A stretch of 64,000 nucleotides of DNA. Origin: Micromonospora sediminimaris (GTDB lineage: Bacteria > Actinomycetota > Actinomycetes > Mycobacteriales > Micromonosporaceae). A program made the translations under genes and the position numbers. This document shows positions 36,175-44,837 of this stretch, in pieces. The notes below the pieces were generated by a model, which worked only from the letters and a program-made list of their open reading frames with translations, was not told the origin of the DNA and did no database searches. Location of the stretch: NCBI GenBank assembly GCA_900112325.1, contig FOLJ01000001.1, positions 62,001 through 126,000 on the forward strand, read 5' to 3'. Numbering within the stretch: position 1 is the stretch's first letter; each line of letters starts with the position of its first letter.

Positions 36175-36630
36175 TCACTGCGCCGCACCGGATGCTTCTA
36201 CCCGGCGCTTGAGCTGCTTCAACGCGGCGTCCATGATCATTTTTTCGGCCTTGCGACGGAACATGCCGAGCATCCCGACCGCGAGCTCCACCTCCAGGGT
36301 GTAGGTCACGGTGGTACTTCCGTCGGCGTTGGCCTCCAGGTCGTACGAGCCCCGCTGCGCCCGCTGCATCTTCGACGGGGCCACCAGGTGCCACTCGATC
36401 CGGGACAGGTCTTCGGCATAGGCGTACGCCAGCACGTACTCGTCGGCCATCACCGTGGCATCGAGGACGAAACGGACCTGGCTGGCGTAACCGTCCTCGT
36501 ACTCCTCGATCACCTCCGCCGCACGGACCGCGTCGGTCCACTCCGGGTAGCTCGGGAAGTCACAGATGACCGCGGCCACCCGGTCCGGTGACGCGCCGAT
36601 GATGATCGACTGGGTGGAGGAGTCCGCCAT
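36175..36630 (-). CDS. SRPBCC (START-like) family protein
   Basis: A 151-residue helix-grip protein of the polyketide cyclase/dehydrase-like SRPBCC superfamily, which binds hydrophobic ligands in a central cavity. The first strand is STQSIIIGASPDRVAAVICD, the typical PSYPEWTDAVRAAEVIEEY follows near residue 27, and the later strands read GSYDLEANADGSTTVTYTLE and VELAVGMLGMFRRKAEKM. A homologue sits between similar genes in M. tuberculosis (Rv2185c, near fadD15). The ligand is unknown, but neighbouring lipid genes suggest a lipid. ATG start; the fadD gene is divergent with 145 bases between starts. Confidence 0.85.
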   Translation of the reverse strand: MADSSTQSIIIGASPDRVAAVICDFPSYPEWTDAVRAAEVIEEYEDGYASQVRFVLDATVMADEYVLAYAYAEDLSRIEWHLVAPSKMQRAQRGSYDLEANADGSTTVTYTLEVELAVGMLGMFRRKAEKMIMDAALKQLKRRVEASGAAQ

Positions 36631-36775
36631 GCTGGGAGGCTACCGTCCGGTGACCCCCCGCGCGCCGCGCCGCCCACCTGCGGTGTGCTCCCGGTCGACC
36701 GGGCGGGTAGGTTTCGACAGAGCCACCGGCGCAGGTGGCGTCCCGACCCGGTCCCGTGAGCACGAGGGAGTGCAG

Positions 36776-38575
36776 GTGCGCGAGTTCACCGTTCCGCCGA
36801 TCGTCACCGTCGGCGATTCGGCCAACCTCACCGATCCGGTCTGGGACAACGCCGAGACCGCGCCCGACGCGGTGCAGTTCGCCCGCCGCGACGCTGCGGG
36901 TGGCTGGGCCGACGTGACCTGCCGGCAGTTCCGCGACGAGGTGGCCGCGGTCGCGCGCGGGCTGGTCGCCGCCGGTGTGCAGCCGGGCGACCGGGTGGCG
37001 CTGATGAGCCGCACCCGTTACGAGTGGACGCTCGTCGACTACGCCATCTGGGCGGCCGGTGCGGTCACCGTGCCGATCTACGAGACCTCCAGTGCCGAGC
37101 AGGCAGCCTGGATCCTGGGCGACTCCGGCGCGGTGGCCGTCGTGGTGGAGACCACCGCGCACGCCACGCTGGTGGCCGGCGTCCGTGACCAGTTGCCCGC
37201 CCTGGCCCATGTCTGGCAGATCGACCTGGGTGGCGTGGACGACCTGGTGACCGCCGGCGCGGAGGTGGAACCGACCGAGATCGATCGCCGCCGCGCGGCC
37301 CTGCGTTCCTCGGACGTGGCGACCATCATCTACACCAGCGGCACCACCGGCCGGCCCAAGGGCTGCGTGCTGACCCACCGCAACATGTACGCCGACATCG
37401 CCAACGCCGTCCCGGTGCTGCCGAACCTGTTCGGGCCGAACGCCTCGACCCTGCTGTTCCTGCCGCTCGCACACGCCTTCGCCCGGCTCATCCAGATCGG
37501 CGTGGTGCAGGCCCGGGCGACCATGGCGCACTGCTCGGACACCAAGAATTTGGTCGCCGAGCTACAGGACTTCAAGCCGACCTTCGTGCTCTCGGTGCCG
37601 CGCGTCTTCGAGAAGGTCTACAACGGCGCCAAGCAGAAGGCCGAGGCCGGCGGCAAGGGCAAGATCTTCGCCCGGGCCGAGGCGGTCGCCATCGCGTACA
37701 GCGAGGCGCTGGAGACGCCCGGCGGGCCCGGCCTGACGCTCCGTGCCCAGCACGCGCTCTTCGACCGGCTGGTCTACGGCAAGCTGCGGGCCGCGCTCGG
37801 CGGGCGCTGCCGCGACGCGATCTCCGGCGGCGCGCCACTCGGCGCCCGGCTCGGCCACTTCTTCCGGGGCATCGGCGTGACGGTCTGCGAGGGCTACGGC
37901 CTGACCGAGACCTCTCCCGCCGCCTCGGCCAACCTGCCCGGATTCACCCGGATCGGCACGGTCGGTCGGCCGCTGCCCGGCGTGACCATCCGCATCGCCG
38001 ACGACGGCGAGGTCCTCATCGCCGGTGATCTCATCTTCCAGGGGTACTGGCACAACGACGCGGCCACCGCCGAGGCGCTCACCACCGACGGCTGGTTCCG
38101 CACCGGCGACCTGGGTTCGCTCGACGGTGACGGATACCTGACCATCACCGGCCGCAAGAAGGAGATCATCGTGACGGCCGGCGGCAAGAACGTCGCCCCG
38201 GCCGTGCTTGAGGACCAGGTCCGGTCGCACCGTCTGGTCAGCCAGTGCGTCGTGGTGGGCGACCGGCAGCCGTTCATCGCCGCGCTGGTCACCCTGGACG
38301 AGGAGGCCCTGCCGGGCTGGCTGGAGTCGGCCGGTCTACCGGCGGACACCGGGATCGAGGAGCTGCGTCAGCACGACGGGCTGCGCGCGGAGATCCAGGC
38401 TGCGGTGGACCGGGCCAACGAGTCGGTCTCCAAGGCCGAGGCGATCAAGGTATTCCGGGTGCTGCCGCACGACTTCACCGAGGCGACCGGGGAGTTGACC
38501 CCGTCGCTGAAGGTCAAGCGTCAGGTCGTACACAAGACGTACGCGGCGGAAATCGCCGATATCTACCGCGGCTGA
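36776..38575 (+). CDS. fadD: Long-chain fatty-acid-CoA ligase (FadD15-like)
   Basis: A 599-residue ANL-superfamily adenylating enzyme that activates fatty acids with ATP and CoA. P-loop-like motif A3 is IIYTSGTTGRPKGCVLTHRN near residue 190, A5 is EGYGLTETSPAASANL near 390, the hinge Asp is in WFRTGDLG near 450 and motif A10 lies in the Lys-containing C-terminal piece TPSLKVKRQVV. It resembles FadD15 of M. tuberculosis, which sits next to the SRPBCC and pimB genes. The GTG start at 36776 has a GAGGGAG upstream. The sensor kinase gene starts 14 bases after the stop, so the three downstream genes may share transcripts. Confidence 0.93.
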   Translation: MREFTVPPIVTVGDSANLTDPVWDNAETAPDAVQFARRDAAGGWADVTCRQFRDEVAAVARGLVAAGVQPGDRVALMSRTRYEWTLVDYAIWAAGAVTVPIYETSSAEQAAWILGDSGAVAVVVETTAHATLVAGVRDQLPALAHVWQIDLGGVDDLVTAGAEVEPTEIDRRRAALRSSDVATIIYTSGTTGRPKGCVLTHRNMYADIANAVPVLPNLFGPNASTLLFLPLAHAFARLIQIGVVQARATMAHCSDTKNLVAELQDFKPTFVLSVPRVFEKVYNGAKQKAEAGGKGKIFARAEAVAIAYSEALETPGGPGLTLRAQHALFDRLVYGKLRAALGGRCRDAISGGAPLGARLGHFFRGIGVTVCEGYGLTETSPAASANLPGFTRIGTVGRPLPGVTIRIADDGEVLIAGDLIFQGYWHNDAATAEALTTDGWFRTGDLGSLDGDGYLTITGRKKEIIVTAGGKNVAPAVLEDQVRSHRLVSQCVVVGDRQPFIAALVTLDEEALPGWLESAGLPADTGIEELRQHDGLRAEIQAAVDRANESVSKAEAIKVFRVLPHDFTEATGELTPSLKVKRQVVHKTYAAEIADIYRG

Positions 38576-38589
38576 CTACCATCCGTCAC

Positions 38590-40284
38590 GTGCCCGCCTC
38601 CACATCCGCCCTGGCCCGCTCGCACCCGCTCGCCGCGGCGGCGCGCGTCGTCGTACTCACGCTGGTCGCCGTCCTGACGCTGTTCGCCACCCGCGACGTC
38701 ACCCAGCTGTGGTGGATCGTGCTGCTGGCGCTGGCCGGGCTACCGGCGATGCTGGCCCCTCAGCACCGGCTCGTCGGTCCACTCAGCCGGGTGGCGGAGG
38801 TGGTGGTGCTCGGCCTGGCGGCCAGCCAGGTCGCCGCGGTGGCCACTGTCGGCGGCCACATCGGCGGGCTGGGCGCCTCCGCGGTGCTGCCCTATCTCGC
38901 GGTGCCGGTGACCGTCACGGCGCTGCGTCGCCGATTCCGTGAGGGTGCGGCGCTGATCGCCGTGACCGCCGGCAGTCTGCTGGTCGCCGGCGCGGTCACC
39001 GAGGTCGGCGGGGTTCGCCAGCTCAGCCAGCCCGGGTATCTCGCCGTCTGCGCGCAGTGGCTGATCCTGGCCGCCCTCGGTCTCTACGCCGCCGGCACCC
39101 TGCACCGGGTCATGCAGGTCCGCCACGACAGCAAACCCCAGCCGTACGCCGAGGCGACCCGGCTGCTGACCCAGCTGCGTACGGTGGCCCGCCAACTGCC
39201 CGGCGCCACGCTGGACCCGGGCGGCATCTCCGAGCACCTGTTGGAGGAACTGCGCACGGTGGCCCGTACCGACCGGGGCGCGGTGCTCTCCGCCAGCGGT
39301 GGTGGCCGGCTGGTGGTGCTCGCCCAACTCGGTGCGGACCGGGTCGACTGGGAGACCACCATCGACGCGGACTCGGCCATCGCCGACGCCTGGGCCAGCC
39401 AGCAGTCGCAGACCTCGGCCCGTTCGCAGTCCCGCTCGCACCGGGGCGGGGAGGTCTCGGCGCTGATCGTGCCGCTGGTGGCCGGGTTGCGCACGGTGGG
39501 TCTGGTGGTGCTGGAGACCGACACGGCGCACGCGTACCCGCCACCGGTGGTGGCCCAGGTGACCGGGCTGACCGGCCCGGCCGCGCTGCGTCTGGAGGCC
39601 GCGCTGCTCTTCGACGAGGTGCGCTCGCTGGCCACCAACGAGGAACGGCAGCGGCTGGCTCGGGAGATCCACGACGGGGTGGCCCAGGAACTGGTGATGG
39701 TGGGCTACGGCATCGACAACGCCCTGGCCACCGTGCACGACGACGCCGAGGAGACCGCCGAGTCGCTGCGCCTGCTGCGCCACGAGGTGACCCGGGTGAT
39801 CACCGAGCTGCGGCTGAGCCTGTTCGAGTTGCGCAGCGAGGTTGACCGGCACGGTGGCCTGGCCGCCGCGATCGCCGAGTACGCCCGCACCGTCGGCGCC
39901 TCCGGCGGGCTGCGGGTGCACCTGTCCCTGGACGAGTCCACCGCCCGGCTGCCCGCCGCGACCGAGGCCGAGTTGCTGCGCATCGCCCAGGAGGCGGTCA
40001 CCAACGCCCGCAAGCACGCCGGTGCGGCCAATCTCTGGGTCACCTGCGAGGTGGACCCGCCTTACGCGCAGATCGAAGTGTCGGATGACGGTCACGGCAT
40101 AGGTGACCAGCGCTCGGACGGGCACTATGGTCTTGCGATCATGGCCGAGAGAGCGGAACGTATCCGAGGCCGGTTGGAGATCAGGCCGCGGCAGCCGAGC
40201 GGGACGACCGTCGCGGTGGTGGTCGGTTCACCGCCCCGGCGCGATAACGTTCGCGGTAGCGCCGCCGCTGCAGAAGGGGAGTAA
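38590..40284 (+). CDS. NarL-type sensor histidine kinase
   Basis: A 564-residue membrane sensor kinase. The N-terminus holds about five to six membrane helices (residues about 18-160), followed by a GAF-like sensor region (about 200-340, DRGAVLSASGGGRLVVLAQL to VGLVVLETDTAHAYPP). The HisKA_3 phosphoacceptor is in RLAREIHDGVAQELVMVGYG near residue 360, and the HATPase has N box EAVTNARKHAGAANLWV and G1 box VSDDGHGIGDQRSDGHYGL. The response-regulator gene follows seven bases after the stop, so they form a two-component pair; the stimulus is unknown. The GTG at 38590 has no strong ribosome-binding site. Confidence 0.9.
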   Translation: MPASTSALARSHPLAAAARVVVLTLVAVLTLFATRDVTQLWWIVLLALAGLPAMLAPQHRLVGPLSRVAEVVVLGLAASQVAAVATVGGHIGGLGASAVLPYLAVPVTVTALRRRFREGAALIAVTAGSLLVAGAVTEVGGVRQLSQPGYLAVCAQWLILAALGLYAAGTLHRVMQVRHDSKPQPYAEATRLLTQLRTVARQLPGATLDPGGISEHLLEELRTVARTDRGAVLSASGGGRLVVLAQLGADRVDWETTIDADSAIADAWASQQSQTSARSQSRSHRGGEVSALIVPLVAGLRTVGLVVLETDTAHAYPPPVVAQVTGLTGPAALRLEAALLFDEVRSLATNEERQRLAREIHDGVAQELVMVGYGIDNALATVHDDAEETAESLRLLRHEVTRVITELRLSLFELRSEVDRHGGLAAAIAEYARTVGASGGLRVHLSLDESTARLPAATEAELLRIAQEAVTNARKHAGAANLWVTCEVDPPYAQIEVSDDGHGIGDQRSDGHYGLAIMAERAERIRGRLEIRPRQPSGTTVAVVVGSPPRRDNVRGSAAAAEGE

Positions 40285-40291
40285 GCCGAGG

Positions 40292-40960
40292 ATGACCACA
40301 AGCCCGACACCGGCAACCCGTACCAAGGTCCTCCTTGTCGACGATCACGATTTGATCCGCAAGGGCCTGCGGCACGCCTTCGAGCGCGACCGGCAGTTCG
40401 AGGTCGTCGGCGAGGCGGCCACGGCGGCGGAGGGCGTCCGGCAGGCCGGTGCCCTGCAGCCGGACGTGGTGATCATGGATCTGCGGCTGCCCGACGGCAG
40501 TGGCCTGGAGGCCACCCGGGCGCTACGCAAGTCCAGTGCGTCGATGGGCATCGTGGTGCTCACCATGTACGCCGGCGACGACCAGCTCTTCGGTGCCCTG
40601 GAGGCCGGCGCCAGCGCGTTCGTGCCGAAGACCGCGCCGGCCGACGAGGTGGTCGCCGCCGCCCGGCACGCCGCCTCCTCCCCCAGCGCCTTCACCGCCG
40701 CCGACCTGGCCGAGGCGATGAAGCGTCGACTCGCCCCGTCCGGGCCGCAGCTCTCCCCCCGCGAGGGACAGGTGCTGCGGCTGCTCGCCGACGGGATGAG
40801 CGTCGCCGGCATCGCCAAGCAGTTGTTCGTCAGCGAGTCGACAGCCAAGACCCACATCTCGAAGCTCTACGAGAAGCTCGGCGCGGCCAACCGGGCGCAG
40901 GCGCTGATGACCGCGCTGCGGCTCGGTCTGCTTGAGGCACCGGACGCGCCGAAGTTCTGA
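40292..40960 (+). CDS. NarL/LuxR-type response regulator
   Basis: A 222-residue regulator. The receiver domain has the acid pair in VLLVDDHDLIRKGL, phospho-Asp in VVIMDLRLPDGSG near residue 62, Thr in VVLTMYAGDD and Lys in FVPKTAPADEV, so it is phosphorylatable. The C-terminal LuxR-type HTH (LSPREGQVLRLLADGMSVAG to SESTAKTHISKLYEKLG) binds DNA. It pairs with the kinase encoded immediately upstream. The ATG at 40292 is preceded directly by GAGG, and a GGGGA lies further upstream. A terminator hairpin lies 19 bases after the stop. Confidence 0.93.
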   Translation: MTTSPTPATRTKVLLVDDHDLIRKGLRHAFERDRQFEVVGEAATAAEGVRQAGALQPDVVIMDLRLPDGSGLEATRALRKSSASMGIVVLTMYAGDDQLFGALEAGASAFVPKTAPADEVVAAARHAASSPSAFTAADLAEAMKRRLAPSGPQLSPREGQVLRLLADGMSVAGIAKQLFVSESTAKTHISKLYEKLGAANRAQALMTALRLGLLEAPDAPKF

Positions 40961-40979
40961 CCGGCGCGGCACCGACGGG

Positions 40980-41011
40980 GATCCGTGTCCCGCCACGGCG
41001 GGGCACGGATC
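40980..41011. terminator. Terminator hairpin after the response regulator gene
   Basis: Arms 40980-40994 and 40997-41011 are complementary at 14 of 15 positions (the remaining one a G-U wobble in RNA), with a two-base turn, followed by a mildly T-rich run. It separates the two-component pair from the methyltransferase gene. Confidence 0.7.
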
Positions 41012-41113
41012 TTCGCATTCATCGCCCTCCGGCACGAACGGCTATGGCCTCCCTTGCGAAAGCGGGGCAGAATACCCGCCGGGGCGGCGTCGCCTCCGTG
41101 GGCGTGCGAAGGG

Positions 41114-41932
41114 GTGAGGGCATTGCAGCGGCCGGACTGGGCACCCGAGACAATCGATGTCGAACGTCCCAGCGTCGCCCGCATGTACGACTACTACCTC
41201 GGCGGCTCACACAATTTCGCCGTGGACCGGGCGACCGCCCGCGCGATGGTGGCGGCGGTGCCGCAGGCGCCGCTGATGGCCCAGGCCAACCGTGCTTTCC
41301 TGCGCCGGGCCGTGCAGTTCCTCACCGACGCCGGCATCCGGCAGTTCCTGGACATCGGCTCCGGCATCCCCACGGTGGGCAACGTGCACGAGATCGCGCA
41401 GTTGCACGCCCCCGACTCGCGGGTGGTCTACGTCGATGTCGACCCGGTCGCCGTGGCGCACAGTCGGGAGATCCTGGCCGGCAACGACCGCACGGCGGTC
41501 ATCCAGGAGGATCTGCGCCAGCCCGACCGGATCCTGGCCCACCCCGACGTCCGCGCGATGCTCGACTTCTCCCAGCCGATGGCCGTGCTGGTGGTGGCGG
41601 TGCTGCACTTCGTCTCCGACGACGACCGGCCGGCCGAGGTGCTGCGGACCCTGCGGGCGGCACTGGCTCCCGGCAGCTACCTGGTCCTGTCCCAGGCCAG
41701 CGACGACGGCCGGGACGAAGCCGAGCGGGCCGAGGCCGAGGAGGTCTACCGGCGCACCGACAGCCCGCTGTGGGTACGCAGCCGGGCCGAGCTGACCGGG
41801 TTCTTCGACGGCTTCGAGCTGGTCGAGCCCGGCGTGGTGTGGGTGCCGCAGTGGCGTCCGGAAACCCCGGAGAGCGCCGAGGACGCCGAACGGGCGGTGT
41901 TCCTCGGCGGGGTCGGGCGCCTCGGTGGGTGA
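41114..41932 (+). CDS. SAM-dependent methyltransferase of the DUF574/Methyltransf_19 type
   Basis: A 272-residue protein. The family opening ERPSVARMYDYYLGGSHNFAVDR is unmistakable for the actinobacterial SAM-dependent methyltransferase group formerly called DUF574. The SAM motif I is RQFLDIGSGIPTVGNVHEIA near residue 105, motif II is VVYVDVDPVAVAHSREIL, and later pieces are AVLVVAVLHFVSDDDRPAEV and GSYLVLSQASDDG. Substrate is unknown. The GTG at 41114 was chosen; a TTG at 41123 is close. The stop overlaps the start of the GGDEF-EAL gene by eight bases, so the two are cotranslated. Confidence 0.85.
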   Translation: MRALQRPDWAPETIDVERPSVARMYDYYLGGSHNFAVDRATARAMVAAVPQAPLMAQANRAFLRRAVQFLTDAGIRQFLDIGSGIPTVGNVHEIAQLHAPDSRVVYVDVDPVAVAHSREILAGNDRTAVIQEDLRQPDRILAHPDVRAMLDFSQPMAVLVVAVLHFVSDDDRPAEVLRTLRAALAPGSYLVLSQASDDGRDEAERAEAEEVYRRTDSPLWVRSRAELTGFFDGFELVEPGVVWVPQWRPETPESAEDAERAVFLGGVGRLGG

Positions 41933-43667
41933 GCCGCCGGACGGCCAGCCCTGCGCCGGCGTGTTCGCCCGCGCCTGGGCGAAGGCGGTAGCGGGCACCA
42001 GCTATCTGCCGATGACCCACGCCCAACTGGAGCTGCTGCTGCAACGGCTCACCGACCTGCTGGCCGAGGCGCTGCGGGCGGAGCCGCTCGACCTGCGGGT
42101 GGGGCACAAGGTCGCCGACGAGTTGGTAGCCGCGCACATCGTCTCCGCCGAGGCGCTCGGCCGGACCGTGGAGGTGATCCAGCTTCGGCTGGTCCGCGAC
42201 CTCGACCTGGTCTCCGACGACATCGAGGACCGGATGGCCCGGCTGCTGGGCGCGGTCGCCACCGGATACGCCCGGGCGCTGCGTGACCGGACCCTGGACG
42301 AGCAGGAGTCCATCCGGCGGGCCGCGATGACCGCCCGCGTCGAGGCGGAGCAGGCCCTGCGGGCCAGCGAGGCCCGCTTCCGGCATCAGGCCAACCACGA
42401 CCCGTTGACCGACCTGCCGAATCGCACGCTCTTCGCCGAACGCCTCGCCGCCGCCGTCGACGGATCGGCCGGCAGCGGCCGCCGGGTCGGGCTCTGCTTT
42501 CTCGACCTGGACCGGTTCAAGCGGGTCAACGACTCGTTCGGGCACCAGATCGGCGACCGGGCCCTGGTGGCGGCGGCGCAGCGCCTGCGGCGGGCGGTCG
42601 AGCCGCACCTGGTCGCACGGCTCGGCGGGGACGCCTTCGTCGTCCTCGTCGAACGCTCCACCGGCACCGGTGACGTGGTCGCCGTCGCCGAGGCGGCGCT
42701 GGCCGCGCTCTCCGAGCCGGTGGTGGTCGACGGGCATGACGTGACGGTCACGGCGAGCGTGGGCATCGTGGAGCGGCGGGTCGCGGGCACCTCTCCGGAC
42801 GACCTGATGCGTGCCGCCGGCAGCACCCTGCACTGGGCCAAGTCGGCTGGCGGCGCGGGGTGGGCGCTGTACGACGCGGAGCGCGACGGGCGGGAACAGG
42901 CCCGTCAGGAGCTGAGCGCGGCCATCCCGGCGGGCCTGGAACGGGGTGAGTTCTTCCTCGACTACCAACCGTTGACCTCGTTGCACGACGGCTCGCTGCT
43001 GGGGGTGGAGGCGCTGGTCCGGTGGCGTCACCCACGGCTCGGGGTGCTGCGGCCGGACAAGTTCATCGGTCTGGCCGAAGAGACCGGGTTGATCGTGCAG
43101 CTCGGCGGGTGGGTGCTCGCCGAGGCGTGCCGCGAGGCGGTCGGTTGGACGTCCACCTCGGGCCAGCCGCCGTACGTCAGCGTCAACCTGGCGGTCCGTC
43201 AGGTCCGCCGCCCCGGTCTGGTGCAGGAGGTGCGGTCCCTGCTGCGGCGTACCGGCCTGCCGCCGAACCGGCTCCAGCTGGAGATCACCGAAAGCACGAT
43301 GATGACCACCTCCGAGGAGCCGGTACGCGCCCTTCGTGCCCTCGCCGACCTGGGCATCCGGATCGCCATCGACGACTTCGGTACCGGCTACAGCAACCTG
43401 GCCTACCTGCGGGATCTGCCGGTGACCGAGTTGAAGGTGGCCGGTGAGTTCGTTCGCGGCCTACGCACTCCGGAGGCCCTCGCCGACGAGCGGATCCTCG
43501 CCTCGCTGGTGTCGCTGGCGCACGCGCTGGACCTGACGGTCACCGCGGAAGGGGTGGAGACCGGCGGACAGGCCGAACGGTTGCGGGCGATCGGCTGCGA
43601 CGCCGGTCAGGGCTGGCACTTCGGCCGCCCCGCCTCCCCCGATCACATTCTCGCCCGCATCCGCTGA
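41925..43667 (+). CDS. GGDEF-EAL protein with degenerate motifs
   Basis: A 580-residue cytosolic protein with three parts. The first 130 residues (FARAWAKAVAGTSYLPMTHA etc.) are the helical domain commonly found at the start of actinobacterial c-di-GMP proteins. The GGDEF domain (about 155-320) opens with HDPLTDLPNRTLFAERL, but the signature reads GGDAF. The EAL domain (about 330-575) has GVEALVRWRHP, LEITESTMM, IDDFGTGYSNLAYL, then TELKVAGEFVRG (the usual Asp after LKI is Ala) and TAEGVETGGQAERL. I infer a mostly phosphodiesterase or sensor role with weak or absent cyclase activity. The GTG at 41925 overlaps the methyltransferase stop. Confidence 0.9.
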   Translation: MGEPPDGQPCAGVFARAWAKAVAGTSYLPMTHAQLELLLQRLTDLLAEALRAEPLDLRVGHKVADELVAAHIVSAEALGRTVEVIQLRLVRDLDLVSDDIEDRMARLLGAVATGYARALRDRTLDEQESIRRAAMTARVEAEQALRASEARFRHQANHDPLTDLPNRTLFAERLAAAVDGSAGSGRRVGLCFLDLDRFKRVNDSFGHQIGDRALVAAAQRLRRAVEPHLVARLGGDAFVVLVERSTGTGDVVAVAEAALAALSEPVVVDGHDVTVTASVGIVERRVAGTSPDDLMRAAGSTLHWAKSAGGAGWALYDAERDGREQARQELSAAIPAGLERGEFFLDYQPLTSLHDGSLLGVEALVRWRHPRLGVLRPDKFIGLAEETGLIVQLGGWVLAEACREAVGWTSTSGQPPYVSVNLAVRQVRRPGLVQEVRSLLRRTGLPPNRLQLEITESTMMTTSEEPVRALRALADLGIRIAIDDFGTGYSNLAYLRDLPVTELKVAGEFVRGLRTPEALADERILASLVSLAHALDLTVTAEGVETGGQAERLRAIGCDAGQGWHFGRPASPDHILARIR

Positions 43668-43688
43668 GCCCGCCTCCGGTGGCCGGTC

Positions 43689-44837
43689 TCAGCCGGCGAG
43701 CAGCGTGGACAGGCGTCGCGCCTGCGTCTCCCAGCGCCACTCCCGCTCCACCCAGGCCCGGCCGGCGGCGCCGAACTGCCGGGCCAGGTCCCGGTCGGCC
43801 AGCAGGGTGGCCACCCGGTCGGCGAGTTCGGCGAGATCCCGACCGTCCACCACGTAGCCCGTCTCGCCCTCGCGTACCGCGTCCGGGGCACCGCCGGAGT
43901 TGCCGGCCACCACCGGCAGGCCGGTCGCCGACGCCTCCAGGTAGACGATGCCGAGACCTTCGACGTCCAGTCCCCGGTTGCGGGTGCGGCACGGCATGGC
44001 GTACACGTCGCCGGCCGCGTAGTGGGCGGGCAGTTCGGCCGAGGGCACCGAACCGGTGAAGACCACGTCCCGCTCCACCCCCGACTGGCGGGCCAGCCGG
44101 GCCAGCGTGGTCCGGTACGGCCCGCCGCCGACCACCAGCAGCGCGGCGTCGGGCACCCGGCGGCGGATCAGCGGCATCGCCCGGATCAGCATGTCCTGGC
44201 CCTTGCGGGGCACCAGCCGGGACACGCAGACCACCACCGGCCGGTCGGCCAGGCCGAGCCGGTGCCGCACCGCGCCGCCGTCGACGGACGGATGGTAGAC
44301 GTCGGTGTCCACGCCGGGCGCGAGCCGGCGCAGCTCGGTCAGGCCGTCCAGCGCCCGAGCCAGCCGGGTGCGGGTGTACTCCCCCAGGTAGGTGACCACG
44401 TCGGTGTCCCGACCGATGCGTCGCAGCGCCGTCCGGGCCATCGGCAGCGCCGCCCAGCCGACCTCGTGGCCGTGGGTCAGGGCGACCACCCGCCGGATCC
44501 CGGCCCGCCGACGCAGCCCGGCGGCGAGCAGGCCGAGCGGAGCCGCCGCGCCGAACCAGACCGTGTCGCATCCGTACGACCGGGCCAGCCGGGCGGCCCG
44601 GCGGGCCACCAGCGGGGTGGGCAGCAGCACCTTGGTGCGCTCCCGCACCACCTCGAACGGTTGGTCGGCGTCGAACTTGTCCGCGCCGGCCCAGCGCGAC
44701 GCGTACACCACCACCGAACCGGCCGGCTGACGCACCGCGAGGTTGTGCACGAACGACTGGATACCGCCCGGCCGGGGCGGAAAATCGTTCGTGACAAGCA
44801 ACGTGCGGTGATGATTCACTCGCTGACGCTCGCTCAC
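43689..44837 (-). CDS. pimB: GT4 mannosyltransferase, PimB-like
   Basis: A 382-residue GT-B fold glycosyltransferase. The N-terminal sugar-acceptor part shows LLVTNDFPPRPGGIQSFVHN near residue 12 and ALTHGHEVGW near 120. The donor-binding part has VCVSRLVPRKGQDMLIRA near 205, and the EX7E motif appears in EGLGIVYLEASATGLPVVAG near 315. PimB enzymes add the second mannose to phosphatidylinositol mannosides in the cytosolic leaflet. Position beside fadD and the SRPBCC gene parallels Rv2188c of M. tuberculosis. The GTG at 44837 overlaps the stop of the M48 protease gene, so both are translated together. Confidence 0.88.
   Translation of the reverse strand: MSERQRVNHHRTLLVTNDFPPRPGGIQSFVHNLAVRQPAGSVVVYASRWAGADKFDADQPFEVVRERTKVLLPTPLVARRAARLARSYGCDTVWFGAAAPLGLLAAGLRRRAGIRRVVALTHGHEVGWAALPMARTALRRIGRDTDVVTYLGEYTRTRLARALDGLTELRRLAPGVDTDVYHPSVDGGAVRHRLGLADRPVVVCVSRLVPRKGQDMLIRAMPLIRRRVPDAALLVVGGGPYRTTLARLARQSGVERDVVFTGSVPSAELPAHYAAGDVYAMPCRTRNRGLDVEGLGIVYLEASATGLPVVAGNSGGAPDAVREGETGYVVDGRDLAELADRVATLLADRDLARQFGAAGRAWVEREWRWETQARRLSTLLAG

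Noticed and set aside
41044..41991. Alternative frame across the methyltransferase gene
   Set aside because: It lacks the SAM motif and is a shadow of the recognised methyltransferase.
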